A stretch of 64,000 bases of DNA from assembly GCF_003286085.1 (NCBI RefSeq), contig NW_020825448.1, forward strand, positions 62,001 to 126,000. The letters run 5' to 3'. Position 1 is the stretch's first letter; the number at the start of each line of letters is the position of its first letter. Below, piece by piece: positions 33,286 through 46,978 of the stretch. This DNA is from Drosophila persimilis (Eukaryota > Arthropoda > Insecta > Diptera > Drosophilidae). The notes below the pieces were generated by a model, which was not told the origin of the DNA, ran no database searches, and worked only from the letters and a program-made list of their open reading frames with translations. The translations under genes were made by a program, and so were the position numbers.

Positions 33286-35739
33286 TTAATATTTGATGTT
33301 ATCTTTATGTATAATTCTGTTTCTATTGTTGATTATAATTTTATTCGGTCGATTTTCCTTAACTACCTGCTTTTTGTATCGGGATTGAAGTTTATTTCTT
33401 TCCCCGAATTTCTTTTCATAAACTACTTCTCCTATTTTATAATCTTTTTCTCTTCTATCTTTGTTATGTAGCTTAAGCATTTTGGTCTGAGCTTCCTTAA
33501 GTAATATTGGATTATGTTTGTGTTCTATTTTGTTATACAATATGTCATATGGCATTTGATTGGTCGTTGAATGTATCGTCAGGTTATATTTCAGTGCCGC
33601 CCTTATTATTATTTCTGAATAATCTGTTAGATTTAGATCATCCTTGATGCACCGCGCTATTTCTGTTAGTGTGGAATGTACCTTTTCTACCTGACCATTT
33701 GAGGTGCTGTGTCTGGGATCAGCATAATAAATAGTTAAGTTACTTCTTTGTATGAATGATCTAAATTGTGCTGAAGTAAAGCTTGGTTCGTTGTCAGTCA
33801 TTAATGATGTTGCTAACGGAAAGTGTTGCAAAATTTCCATGACCTTATTTTCAATGTTTAATTTACTTTGAATTTCCTTGACCACCAAGTATTTGGAATA
33901 AGAATCTATACAAGTTATGAATGTTAGGTTTTGGGCATAGTATATGTCTAAGTGTAATTGATCTCCTTCTTTTGCTGGAATGGGAGCTTCCCCAATTGGA
34001 ATTTTTACAGGGTGTCTGTGATATTTGTTTTTGTTACAGATCTCACAATTTTTTATATATTCTTTTAATTTTTTGTGCAGGTTTGGCCAATAATACAGCT
34101 TAGTTATTTGTTTGTAATTTTCGTCTAGTCCTCTATGGGCTCTGCAATGTGTTTCTTCTATAATTATAGCTTTATCTTCTGAATTTACTACATCTTGGAG
34201 GAACTTTCTCGTGAAGAGAAATTTATTTATGAAATTTTCCTTTAGCTTATTTTGGATAAGGTATAAATCTTCTAAAGTGCAGTGTATTCCTGTGGTTAAG
34301 TGAGGCTGAATAAATTCTTTTAAAATGATTAGCAGATGTCAACCGTATCAAATTCAATAATATGTCGGTTATTTTCATAAACTTTTACTAACTCATGAAC
34401 TGTGAATCTCCCTTGCGCTAATAGTAGCTGCTGTTTAAATTGGTTTAGAGGCTTGCTAGTCTCTTGAATGACGTTTTCAAAACTACTCTCTGCTGAATGC
34501 TGAGTATTTATGTCTGATTCTGATTCTGTCTGGTCGACATCACTATCTGTCTGTATAAATAATTTCGCAAATTTTTTAATGCCCATACAATAGCTAATAA
34601 TTCCTTTTTATTAGTAGCATATAATTGCTCGGTTTTACTTAAAGTTTTAGAAATAAATGTTATGGGATTCCCATCTTGCGACAAAACCGCACCTATTGCT
34701 ATGTCCGATGCATCTGTGGTTAATGTGAATTTTTTATTGTAATCTGGTTGTACTAATTCAATATGTGCTATTAAACAGTCCTTTAAATTATTAAATGCTC
34801 CAATTGCTGGTTCATCCAGCTGTATTAATGTTTTCTTGCATGCCCTTCGTGAAACTTTCCCATTTACTCCACTCAGATATTTTGTTAATGGTTTGGCAAT
34901 TGTGGCATAATTTCGGACAAATTTTCTGTAATACCCTGTTAGTCCTAAGAAGCTACGTAGCTCTCTGATATTTTTAGGAATTGGATAGTTTTGTATTGTG
35001 GAGATTTTGTCTGGATCTGTTTTAATGATATTTTGGGAAACAATGTATCCCAGAAATTTGGTTTCCAATTGAAAGAATTTAGACTTTTCTAGGGAAATTT
35101 TCATGTTAGCGTTTTGCAATATCTGTATTATATGAATTAGATCTTTATAATGTTGTTCTATAGTTTTTGAAAATATTATTATATCGTCCATATAGACGTG
35201 ACAAGTTTTCCCAACTTGTTTTCTAAGTATATCGTCCATTGCCCTTTGGAAAATTCTGGGAGCGTTCGTCAATCCCATAGGCATTTTTAGAAATTCATAT
35301 TTGCCGTTATTTATGGAAAAAGATGTTTTTTCAATATCTGATTCCCTCATTAAAATCTGATAGAAACCTGACTCTAAATCAATGGCCGAGAAATACTTTG
35401 CCTTACCTAAATTGGCAAGGATTACTGAAGGATCTTGCATAGGGTATCTATCCGGTATGGTTTCATTAAGTTTCTTAAAGTCTATTACTAATCTATGCTT
35501 AGGAGTTCCGTCCTCATTTACTCCCTTCTTTGGTACTACTATTACCGGTGAATTATATGGGCTTTTACTAGGTCTGATTATACCTTCATCTAACATTTTA
35601 CTTATTTCGTTATTAACGAAATCGTTAACCGAATAAGCGTATGGATACTGCTTGCCATATACCGGTCTATCATGCTTAGTGTTAATCTCTCCTTTTATAT
35701 CCGTTCTGAACGGTAACTGTAAATTTATATTGGCATGGT
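33286..35739 (-). pseudogene. pol: Errantivirus pol: RT, deleted RNase H, integrase (U2)
   Basis: The minus-strand RT has VPKKG, FSAIDLESGFYQI (motif A), LPMGLTNAP-type (KMPMGLTNAPRIFQ) and YMDDIIIFSK (about 35180-35200) motifs, and the RNase H start TLTTDASDIAIGAVLSQDG. After IVWALKNLRNYLY (about 34545) the expected middle of RNase H (TDHQ...ADALSR) is missing and the frame shifts to the linker before integrase (AESSFENVIQETSKPLNQF). An integrase HHCC domain (HCRAHRGL...CEICNKNK, about 34020-34150), a core with catalytic Asp (LHLDIY), SLMTDNEPSF and the STSNGQVEKVHSTL segment follow, ending at 33286. An internal stop lies at 34329-34331 (VDIC). Confidence 0.83.
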
Positions 35740-36321
35740 TGTTTAGACACAGACATGTATTTAATGAATATTAGGAATATACAGTTCAATCTCATACACA
35801 AATACTCATAAATAAAATTGTTCATGTCATTTCATGAAACTGAATATGACGACACGAAAAATACATTAGCAACTAAGAATAGACAATAGCACTTGTAAAC
35901 TCGAACCCACCAAAAGGGATCAAGCAATAAACTATCTACTTTATTGCTGCCAAGTACCTAAGTAAATACACTGAAATATAACCCCCGCACAGAGTAAGTA
36001 TACCCAATCTAAAAATACACTCACAAGGAGCCTGTGCGGTCCTTCCCATAGAATAAGAATTCCACTGTTAGCTATATAAGGAGATGCATTTGTTCAATAA
36101 AGTCAGTATCAGAAACAGTACCATAGCTGCCTGTCACTCATCTTCCATCGCAATCAACAGAGGCTGTCGCTGTGTCTTCAGATCCTCACTTGCGCACCGT
36201 AGGATACCCTCTCCGCAGTCCAACTGGTTCAAGTTCTAGTTGCGACGACCAAACTGTAGATGGTTTATGTACCGTATGCAACCCAGCTTCCTACACACAC
36301 ACACACACATACACATTAACA
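35740..36321 (+). repeat. 5' LTR of roo-like element (U2)
   Basis: 582 bp, the counterpart of 130-711. Near its end it reads aacccagc, where the U1 copy has aacacagc. Confidence 0.9.
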
Positions 36322-36672
36322 TTTGGTGACCCCCGACCTTGGTCATCCTTTCAAACTGTATAACAAGCTACAGTGAAAGGATTCGATCTGGACATCAGAT
36401 TGAAGCAGTCAACAGGACATCTTCAATAAAAATTTGGCATCAGGCCATACACTTACGGTAGCATCTCCTACCAATAAGTATCACTTTGGCAAATCTGACA
36501 TATTCAGGTTATCAGCCAACAGAAAAACAGCTATAGAATTCGATTACCACCGAGGCAATCAATTTTTGTTTTTTCGTGCGTTCCATAGATTGCGATTCGG
36601 AGCGTATCCAGCTGCAAAGCAAATAAAACACTCCCAACGGGTCAAAAAGTAATAAGTACAAGTAATACACAT

Positions 36673-39600
36673 ATGGAGTCAGAAGCTGCCGCTACAATGG
36701 CAATGGATGTGCAACAAGAGATTGGTGAGGAAATATCGAGGTGCATTCGGAACTTTAAAAAAGATTCCCAAGAACGAAAGCAAACGGCCTCTTATTTTCA
36801 AGCCAAAATATCAGCACTCGAAAATGCGTGGAATCGCTTCAACAAAAACGACTCCAAACTTCGCGATACAGACAAAACAGATGAATACGTAAAATTCCGT
36901 GAAGACTTACGTACAACCTGTAAGCAACACATTACGATCTTTACCGAATGCCTGGATAAGCTATCACAGACTACTAGTGCTCGTGGGGAACGTCAAATCG
37001 TCTTTAAAGAAAAGCATGAGAATCCTCCAGTAGATCCCAGAGAAAGCGGTCTCATCCAGCAGCCCTCAAAGGATTACAGCAAACTGCTTTCACTATGTCG
37101 CCGACAAAAGGCCATAGTAGAGTCCGTTAAACGCAATCTGGAACAACTTTCAGAGGCGGATGGACGCACATCAAATGATTTGATAAAATCACTATGGACT
37201 CAAGCACAGGAAGTCCTCTTCACAATTCATGAGGAATATGAGGACCCAGTGGAAAAAGGGTATGACATGGAATCCTACCTAACACTGGAAAGTAAGGTCC
37301 AAAGAGCATTGGCAAAATCAGCCACACCAAACACGGATAACGTGCATCTTCCACGCATCAGCATCCCAAAGTTTGATGAGGATCTATTAAAATGTACCCA
37401 GTTCTTCGATCTGTCCTCATACATGGTGCATGAGACCAACATGCCTACGGTGAAAAAGATGTGGTATCTTAAAACCACCGTTACCGGCGAGGCAGAAAGA
37501 TTGATTCGACATATCGATCTAAAGGAAGAAAATTATGAAGCCGCTTGGGAAATACTAGTTGACGCATACAACAATCCCAGAGATGTTTCGAACACGGTAC
37601 TGAACCGCTTCCTCAAACACCAAACAATTAATGACGATCCAAAGTCATTAAAAGAATTGTATATAACAACCATAGAATCCCTTGCATCACTAAAGGGATT
37701 GGGCATCAATATATCTACATGGGATCCGATATTGATTGCCATTATCAGAAACAAACTGGATGTAACAAATAAGGCCTTGTATGAGCAATCATTGGGAAGC
37801 TCAAAGAACATTCAGGCGCTGGATACGATGCTTCAGTTCTTGGAGCAAAGAATTCGGGTTCTAGGAACCAGTAAGAAGCCACCAGCATCAAGGAAAGAGC
37901 CAAAAGCCACGACATGTGCATCAGCAAACACAGGGAGAACGCGAGCACCCTTATGCACATTCTGCAAAAAAGCAAGCCATTGGCTCTACGGATGCGAAGA
38001 ATTTCGCTCCAAATCTCCATCAGAACGACTAAATTGGGTACAAAAACAAAAAATGTGCGTTAATTGTTTTAGAACAAATCACAAAACAAACGCATGCCCT
38101 GGTCGAAACTGCTTCAAGTGTGACAGGAAGCACAACACGATGCTACATTTGGAAACAGCATCAGGCGCAGCTACAGAATCAAGAGGCCCGACGGTTGGTG
38201 CAGCAAGTAACAATAGTTACAATCTTTTGGCCACAGCAAAGGTGGCAGTAGAAGCCAACAACGGGCAGGTTGCTAATTTCAGAGCACTGCTAGATTCAGG
38301 ATCACAGATAAACTTGATCTCTGAACGAATGGCATCAATGTTGTCACTCAAACTAAAAGACACAACATTACGGATCGAAGGAATTGGAGGTCAATCAAAG
38401 ACCAGCAGAGCACGAGTAAATGTGCTCATGAAATCCCTTCACAATGGTTTTACGCAAAGAATTGAAGCTTTCGTATTACCACAGATAATAGCTGATCAAC
38501 CAGCTCAGGCACTCGATTCAGATAGCTTAAACATACCAAGCAAGATCTCACTGGCAGATCCAAACTTCCATAAGCCAGTCAAAATCGACATGCTAATCGG
38601 AGCCGAGCATTACTACTCGCTGCTGCTACCAGATCAACAGCAGCTAAGGACAGGAGGCCCGTTGCTACAAAACACGAAACTGGGATGGATTGTGGCAGGA
38701 AAAGTCAAATCTGCCCACAATTCCTCACCCATTTGTGCCACGGGAGTAAACGAGCTCATGGAAAGATTCTGGACTCTGGACAATCTAGAGACGGAAGACA
38801 AACCACGCACTCCAGTGGAAGCACGGTGTGAAGCTCATTTTATAGAAAATCTTCAGACAGCTTCAGACGGCCGTTTTATTGTAAAGCTCCCATTTTCCGA
38901 ACACCCTTCAGCCCTGGGGGAGTCTTTGGAAACCGCAACAAAAAGATTCCTAGCACTGGAGCGGCGAAGCTCAACAGAAACTTGGAAGACTTATGTGGAC
39001 TTCATGGAAGAGTATGAACGACTAGGACATATGAAGATTGTCCCAGCATCAAAAGTTCCCAAAAGGCACTACTTCATTCCACATCATTGTGTACTCAAAC
39101 CTGAGAGCACCACCACAAAGCTTCGGGTAGTATTCGATGCATCACGCAAGTCAACAAGCGGGAAATCCTTGAACGACATTCTGCAGGCTGGACCCACCGT
39201 TCAGAGCGAACTTATGTCCATTCTGCTACGATTTCGAATTCATAAGTACGTATTCACAGCGGACATAGAAAAGATGTACCGGCAAGTGTGGATGAATCCG
39301 GAGGATCAATTCCATCAGATGATAGTCTGGAGAAACAATCCATCCGAAGAGATCAGGTACTATCGCCTGAAAACAGTAACATATGGAACAACAGCTGCTC
39401 CGTTCCTAGCAACGAAATGTCTGGAACATTTGGCAATACAATACAAAGACAGACTACCAGTAGGATCAACAACATTAAAAACAGATTTCTATGTTGACGA
39501 CTGTCTAACTGGAGCAAACACGATTCCAGAAGCAATTCATGTTCGACAAGAACTAAATAAGATATTGCTACCGTCCGGTTTCAAATTGCGCAAGTGGTGC

Positions 39601-40041
39601 TCCAACAATGAGCAACTTCTCCAAGGAATCCCCAAAGAGGATATTGTAACCGATGTAAAACTAGGAGAGACACTAGAGCACTACAGCGTGAAAACTCTGG
39701 GTCTCATCTGGATGCCGAAGAAGGATACATTGTGTGGACGAACACATAAAAGCCAGGCTACACGCATCACCAAACGGGTGGTATGTTCCGAACTGGCCCA
39801 AATCTTTGACCCACTAGGACTCTTTGCACCGGTGGTAGTAAAGGCAAAAATCTTCATGCAACAACTTTGGGAGCTCAAACTGGATTGGGATGACGAATTA
39901 CCATTACAACACCAAATCGAATGGAAAGAATACCGGGACGACTTACAAACATTGAACAAAATGCAAATTCCCCGGCATATCTACGATGGTAAAATCTCAG
40001 TTACCCAAGAACTCCATACGTTTGTAGATGCATCAGAATGA
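36673..40041 (+). pseudogene. Gag-protease-RT part of roo-like polyprotein (U2)
   Basis: 1122 codons with the same domain order and the same terminal UGA (40039-40041) as the U1 copy. Amino-acid differences from U1 include His to Leu near residue 49, Cys to Tyr near residue 250 and Pro to Thr near residue 934 (just before the YVDD). Catalytic motifs are unchanged. Confidence 0.9.
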
Positions 40042-43000
40042 GCATATGGCGCAGCTGTATATGTACGCGCTACATACAAAAACAACCAAGTGTCAGTAAG
40101 ACTGCTCTGTTCGAAATCACGTGTGGCGCCGACAGCCAAACAATCGCTACCACGGTTAGAACTTTGTGCTGCAGTCCTCGGTGCCGAGCTCACAAACCGA
40201 GTCCGACAGGATCTGCACATGGACATTAACACGGTTTCAGGATGGTTTTGGAGTGATTCTACCGTTGTGTTATCCTGGATAAACGCATCGTCATCAACAT
40301 ACCATACCTTTGTGGCAAATCGAATAGCCAAAATCCAGGCATTAACAAACCAGTCACAATGGCGTCACGTGTCATCGGCCAACAACGCAGCCGATGTCCT
40401 GTCGAGAGGAATCGCAGCAAGCAGACTGGCAGATCACAATCTGTGGTTATATGGACCATTATTCCTGCACGGATCTCGAGACAACTGGACGAAGGCACCC
40501 AACATAGAACCCAGCAATCTTGAGAGAAAGGCTAAACATGTAAGCTTGCCAATCACACCCAGCGCACTTGGGGATGAATTATATACTTGCAGACATAGCA
40601 ACTCGTTTCACAAGCTGCATTGTGGCATATATGTTACGCTTCTGCTACAAAACCAACAGAGCGAACACCACGACGCTCTGCGCAGAAGAACTGACTCACG
40701 CCCGCACTATAATCCTGCGAACCATACAACAAGTCGAGTTTACAGCAGAGCTAAAACAGTTCCAACGATATAAGACTGTGGATAAAAAGAGCTCGATCAT
40801 ATCGTTATCTCCCTTCCTAGGAGACGATGAGCTCATCCGAGTTGGTGGTAGACTTGAAGAAGCTCTACTTCCATACAACGCAAAACACCCAGTCTTGCTG
40901 CCTTACAATGACCCAATCGTCAAAATGATTTTGCGGGAGCTACATGAGGAGAACATGCATTGTGGTGCTCAAGCATTAAGGGCAATCGCAAGACAACAAT
41001 ATTGGATTATCAATGACAAGACAATGGCTAGAAGCATCATCCACAGCTGTGTTAGATGCACCAAAGCTAGGCCAAAGCTGATGCACCAAATCATGGGCAA
41101 TCTCCCAGCACAACGAGTCACACAAGCACGCCCGTTTCTTAATGCAGGCGTCGACTACTGTGGACCAATCTCGATCCACCATAAGATCCGAGGCAAAAGA
41201 CCAGATAAGGCGTACATCGCCGTGTTCTGCTGCTTTTCCACAAAGGCAGTACACCTGGAGCTGGTAAGCGACCTGACCACAGATGCATTCTTGGCCGCCC
41301 TGCGTCGATTCTTAAGCAGACGTGGGAAGTGCCAAACTATTCATTGCGACAATGCAACGAACTTTGTGGGTGCAAACAATCAGCTTAAAGAATTAGAAGA
41401 CTCTATATTCAGCTCAAAGGCAAGTGCTCTGATCACGAATCATTGCAACAAAAAGCAAGTGGATTTTAAATTCATTCCTCCCAGGGCTCCATCGTTTGGC
41501 GGTCTCTGGGAAGCGGCGGTAAAATCAGCAAAAAAGCTGTTGATAACAACCACCAACACAGCCTCATTGACATTTGAAGAACTAAACACAGTGATAATCG
41601 AAATTGAAGCAATTCTCAATTCTCGACCCATCACTCCAATGTCAAATGATCCCACTGATACAACAGCGCTCACCACAGGACACTTCCTGATTGGTGAACC
41701 ATTAACAACGCCTCCTGACGTCAATACTGATCATCAAGGAAGAACATTGGTCAAGCGCTGGGAATTGGTATCGCGCCTAAAGCATTCATTCTGGAAACAA
41801 TGGTCTACAGAATACCTCCAAGAATTGCAAGCTCGGCATAAATGGAAGACCGCTTCACCAAACGTACCTGAAGGATTATTAGTTTTGGTTAAGGAAGACA
41901 ACCTTCCTGTAATGAAGTGGCCAATGGGTCGCATCATTAAGAGATATCCTGGACAGGACAACCACGTACGAGTGGTTGACGTTAAGACAGCATCTGGCGT
42001 ATACAAGCGCCCGATCACTCGTCTAGCGCCGCTCTTTCCAGAAGATGTGGCAGTCAAACGTTCCCACAACATGATCAGTGACACCACGGAGATTGATGAG
42101 CCACCCACACAGCGAACAACAAAAATTTCACCTACATTAACGTCAACATTAGTGGTGCTGTTGCTCATGCTTCCATTAGCATTGTCACAGTCAATAAATG
42201 TGACACAATTCGAAAACAAGCCTGGAATATTCTATGAGAAACTTGGAACATCAAGAATAGCAACGTCTGAGTGGACCATGATCGTATACTATGACTTGGA
42301 CCCATATTGGAAGGATATGCAACTAATGTCTGCTGAAATTTCAGAGTTACGATACATGTGCCCGGAATTAAAAAATGTTCCGGCATGTAACTCCATAGTT
42401 CAACACTTTCAACATGTGCGTAACGAGCTACAAGCAGGAAGCGTTTTAATGAAAACCTCTCGAAAACGCAGATCGCCGCTGGACATCATAGGAAACGTAG
42501 CAAGCAGCCTTTTTGGTGTTCTTGACGCAAAATACGCAGAAGAGATGACTCAAGTAATTGAGAAAGTGAAAACCAATGAAGACTTTCTACTACATCTGCT
42601 TCAAAACCAAACATCAATTGTCGACGCGACAATAAACGTAGTCAGAAAAGACAAGGTAACAACTGATAATCGCCTAAAAATTTTGGAACAGCATATGGCT
42701 ACTATCAACCGAGAAAGAGGGTCATATCACAGCGATCATCTGACTCAAACGTACTTAGGACTAATAGCACAATTAACCCTGCTCACAACAACTCTCCAAC
42801 GAATGCAGTCCGACATATCTGATGTCCTAATCGGTATTCATCATCGGAGAATAAGCTCCACGCTGGTGTCTCCCGAGCCACTAATAGACCAACTAGACCA
42901 GATACGGGATCATTTGCCACAAGATCAAATGCTGCTGGTCACAACGAAGGAGGTGATTCAGCTATACAGAATCATGCGAGCCGAAGGAACCCCGACTGCA

Positions 43001-43732
43001 AAACACGTCATCTTCAAACTGACGCTACCGCTGGTTTCAACAGCTCAGTTCGAAGTTTTCAGCATCATCCCAATTCCGTTTTGGGATTCAACAAGCTGGA
43101 GTCTATTTGACCTCAGAACCACCATAATAACGGTGAACATCCACCGAGACCAGTTCATGGGCACTACCCAAGAGGAATTCCGACGTTGTCTTAAAGTACA
43201 CAACGAGGAGTTCATCTGCTTTGACCATCAGACGATCTTCAATGTGGACAATCGCTGTGAGTTTCAACTGTTTAACAATAAAACAGAAACACTGTGTCAG
43301 GTAACACACACAAAGGCTGACACGGTGTGGCTAAAAACTCAGCATCCAAATAATTGGATCTTCGCAACGCATTCTACAACCAAACTTCAAGCAGTATGCA
43401 ACGGAGTTCCGTCAACCATAACACTGGAAGGAACTGGTCTACTCTCCATGTCCCCTGGTTGCACTGCTTGCCATACTGAAGTAAGCATCAGCACCTTCAG
43501 CACCACAATCAGCGAAGTAAAATCGACTTACACTCGGTTTGATGACGTGAGCCCACCGGAGACATCACCCTCGCCACCAATGTGGCAACTGAAGAACCAG
43601 ACATCAGACATTCTTCAAGAACTTGATGATCTACGCCAGCAACTATCAACCATCAATCATCAGGAGCTGCCACACCATCTCACCACCGTGCAGCACCATC
43701 AACTCGCTGCTTACGCAACCCTAGCAATATAA
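40042..43732 (+). pseudogene. RNase H-integrase-env part of roo-like polyprotein, frameshifted (U2)
   Basis: Same content as 4432-8127, but a 5-bp deletion at about 40618 (caagctgcaacgcattg becomes caagctgcattg) shifts the frame between RNase H and the integrase zinc domain. Frames 40090-40773 and 40568-43732 overlap around it. The env part keeps the RKRR site and ends at the same premature TAA before the anchor. Inactive. Confidence 0.88.
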
Positions 43733-43894
43733 ATTTTATTGATCATTGCCTTCATTTTCAGGGAGAAATATCAACTATGGAAACCAAGGCCATCAAATCC
43801 CGATCCAGCCATGTCATCACCCCCTATACCCCCTGCACGGCGGTTTGCGGTCGACTTGAGCGATGGTTGAACACCAGTTCAACGGCCGGGAGAA

Positions 43895-44367
43895 TGTTCA
43901 GACACAGACATGTATTTAATGAATATTAGGAATATACAGTTCAATCTCATACACAACTACTCATAAATAAAATTGTTCATGTCATTTCATGTCATTTGCC
44001 AAGTACCTAAGTAAATACACTGAAATATAACCCCCGCACAGAGTAAGTATACCCAATCTAAAAATACACTCACAAGGAGCCTGTGCGGTCCTTCCCATAG
44101 AATAAGAATTCCACTGTTAGCTATATAAGGAGATGCATTTGTTCAATAAAGTCAGTATCAGAAACAGTACCATAGCTGCCTGTCACTCATCTTCCATCGC
44201 AATCAACAGAGGCTGTCGCTGTGTCTTCAGATCCTCACTTGCGCACCGTAGGATACCCTCTCCGCAGTCCAACTGGTTCAAGTTCTAGTTGCGACGACCA
44301 AAACTGTAGACGGTTTATGTACCGTATGCAACCCAGCTTCCTACACACACACACATACACATTAACA
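43895..44367 (+). repeat. 3' LTR of roo-like element with internal deletion (U2)
   Basis: Counterpart of 8290-8762, sharing the same deletion of about 110 bp; the deletion is therefore older than the 35.8-kb duplication. Confidence 0.88.
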
Positions 44368-45195
44368 ATGGTCTTCTTCGATGATAGATAGACAGACAGA
44401 ATTTGCATAATTTTGAATGTCGGATATTTCTACGACGGCGCGTTCAGGATTTTTGCATCCCCAACTTTTAAATTGTTCATTGTCGGATAATTCAACGACG
44501 GCGTGTTCAGGATTCTTTAATCCCAAACTATTCGAACTTTTAGTGTCGGATAATTCAACGACGGCGTGCTCAGGATATTTTAATCCCAAACTATTAAAAC
44601 TTTGGATGTCGGATAATTCAACGACGGCGGGTTCAGGATATTTGAATCCCAAACTATTGACGGATAATTCTTCGTCGGCGTGCTCAGGATTTTTTGATCC
44701 CAAGCTATATAAACTTCCTTCTACCTTTACTGAATCACTTTTCATTTCTTTTTCTTCTTCAAAATATTTATTTATTATATATTCCTTCAACGGAAGGATG
44801 GTTTTTCCTTCTATAAAGGTTAATTTGTTTAAAGAAAGGACCTCGTCATATATTAGTTTCTCTTCATTGTCTTTATAACTTAAAGTCCCCTTTCCTGTAT
44901 CAATAACAGCTCCGATTTTCTTTAATAGGTTAAATCCTATTAGTAAATCTGCCTCCATTCCATCTATTTCGTAAAACACTTGTTTTGTGTTGAAAATAGT
45001 TATATTATGGAAATATTTAATTATTGAAAACCCATTCACTGTAGCAACTTTCTTATAAATTGATAATTCTTTTTTATTTTCGTAAATTCCCTTTTTTATA
45101 TAACAGGAAGTTGCTCCCGTATCTATCAAAACTTTTAATTCTCTGTTTATTTTTTTATCTACTCTTTTTAAGTAGGGCAGACCTACTTCGGGGGC
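44368..45195 (-). pseudogene. Errantivirus protease region with tandem peptide repeats (U2)
   Basis: Same as 8763-9590: IDTGATS active site, then about five PEHAVVELSD-type repeats (44420-44715), interrupted by the roo-like element. Translation of this region is the same as in U1. Confidence 0.85.
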
Positions 45196-46415
45196 TGATC
45201 TAAAAAATGATCCTCCTCAATGTTATTTATTCGCATTGCTTTATTAGCCGGTTGTTCCGACGTTTCATTTGGTTTTCGTTTCTGCGCTTGATTTTCGTTA
45301 GACTGTTTATTCGGTACTACGTTTGCCCTAAAATGCTGAGCTTGGTTATAATTGTTATTATTTCTCCTATAATAACCGTTAGTATTCTCCCGATAATTTC
45401 TATTATTATTATTTCCCCTGAATTCATTGCTGTTCTGTCGGTTCTGGATTGGTCCATCCATTGGTTCCGGGGCCTGATTTTGTTGTCTACTACCCAAGAA
45501 ATAGGGTTGTCCCCATGACATGTTATTCCTCTGAAAATCCCTTTTTTGGTCGAATGGTGAACTATTAGTCCTAGGTTGTCGTTGGTTGAATCTTAAGGTA
45601 TTGTAATTATTATTCCCTGAATTTCTGGGGCCGCTGCATTGGTAGGCAAATTGGGCCCGAATGTTATTAGATTGCAATTCCTGTACCTTTGCCAAGGCAT
45701 TCGGTAAATCTGGGGGATTCAATGAAAATAGGATTTCTGCAATGCCGCCGTTTAGGCCAGTGACAAAAATGCGTAAGGCATTGTCTCTAATTTTTTTATT
45801 TGATTCTTTGGTGATTTCACTGTCCTTTCCGTGAGTCATTATTGTCTTATTTATTAGCAAGGTCATTTTCTTGTTAACCTCGTTATAGAAATCTATAATT
45901 GAAAGGTTCCCTTGTCGGAGAACGCTTAACTCCTGTTCTATTATGTAAATTGGTCTCTTGTCACTGTAAACAAAGTCAAGTCGTGAAAGTATGGCATCAA
46001 AATTTAAAACTGTCCCGTGGTTGGTCAGTGCGTCATGTGCTGGTCCTGTTATTTTGTTTCTCAAAATTGTTAATGCAATATAATATTGCTTACTTCCTTT
46101 CTTATATAACTTCTCTGCAGTTTCTGCAGCTTCCCTCCATCCTACGTATTGGTTTAATCCACCATTGAAAATTGGTAGGGATTCTATTACCTTTAATGTG
46201 GTGTCATCTTTTATTGTCTCGTCTATTGTTCCTGCCTGATAATCTGATACCTGATCGGATTTAGTTTCTATTTGTTGTTTTAAATTTACAATTTGCTCTT
46301 GTACTTGTGAAATTTGAAGTGCTATCAATTGTTTGACCAGATCTGCAGTGAGATCGGTCCTTGTTTGTGAGTTAATCATTTTTAGTTTTTCAAAATCTAA
46401 AGTTAGTTGATCCAC
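45183..46415 (-). CDS. gag: Errantivirus Gag (U2)
   Basis: 410 codons, intact, with the same layout as the U1 Gag: coiled-coil start, capsid-like domain, Asn/Arg-rich basic tail and no zinc knuckle. One residue in the tail differs from U1 (NSNEFRG here, NSNQFRG in U1). The -1 slippery heptamer lies at 45201-45207. This is the only errantivirus reading frame that is whole in both units. Confidence 0.85.
   Translation of the reverse strand: MDQLTLDFEKLKMINSQTRTDLTADLVKQLIALQISQVQEQIVNLKQQIETKSDQVSDYQAGTIDETIKDDTTLKVIESLPIFNGGLNQYVGWREAAETAEKLYKKGSKQYYIALTILRNKITGPAHDALTNHGTVLNFDAILSRLDFVYSDKRPIYIIEQELSVLRQGNLSIIDFYNEVNKKMTLLINKTIMTHGKDSEITKESNKKIRDNALRIFVTGLNGGIAEILFSLNPPDLPNALAKVQELQSNNIRAQFAYQCSGPRNSGNNNYNTLRFNQRQPRTNSSPFDQKRDFQRNNMSWGQPYFLGSRQQNQAPEPMDGPIQNRQNSNEFRGNNNNRNYRENTNGYYRRNNNNYNQAQHFRANVVPNKQSNENQAQKRKPNETSEQPANKAMRINNIEEDHFLDQPPK
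45201..45207 (-). promoter_or_regulatory. Gag-pol -1 frameshift site TTTTTTA (U2)
   Basis: Same heptamer and frame as at 9596-9602. Confidence 0.75.
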
Positions 46416-46978
46416 CTTAAATTTTTCTTATATGTTTGTTTTTATAATCTAATATAACCTAATTGAACTTATATATTTATTAATACAACTTTTGATCACG
46501 AACTATCCGGTAGGGGTCGTCCTTCTTAGTTTGGCTGACAGATCTTCGAACGGGTCTTCCTTCTTGATTTGGCTGACAGGTCTTCGAACGGGTCTTCCTT
46601 CTTAAATTTCGTTGTTTAACTGGGTCTTCTGGGGGTCTTCCTTCTTTGGTTTCGCTGATAGTTTCACTTTCTTTGTGTTTTGTTTTGGTTGGTTTTGTTT
46701 AAAAACTTTAGTTTTTTTCGGGTTTTTTGTATTTTGGAATTGTCTTGATTAGCTTTTGTATTTATTTGTATTTTGTATTGTATTTATTTTTGCACACCCT
46801 AAGCTCCGGTTTGTTTCCTTTTTATCTCACTTTTTTTTATCTTATATCTCACAGTCACTCCGCGTTTTTAAATTTGAAGGATTTATTCCATTAATTAATT
46901 GTCCTTCGGGTTTCGGCACGACGCAACACTTTTATTATTCGGTGCTTTTGATACAACGTCGCCCCACGTTGGGCGCCA
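46416..46978 (-). other. Errantivirus leader and primer-binding site (U2)
   Basis: Noncoding leader with the repeated gggtcttccttctt motif (plus strand) and a lysine-tRNA-type primer site at 46961-46978. No gene is seen here. Confidence 0.75.

Larger units (their letters stand above)
35740..44367 (+). mobile_element. roo-like BEL/Pao retrotransposon with env, U2 copy
   Basis: This is the duplicate of 130-8762, with the same ATGGT target repeats (35735-35739, 44368-44372), UGA, env stop and deleted 3' LTR. It differs by about a dozen substitutions and a 5-bp deletion in the integrase region, so it is more damaged than the U1 copy. Confidence 0.9.
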
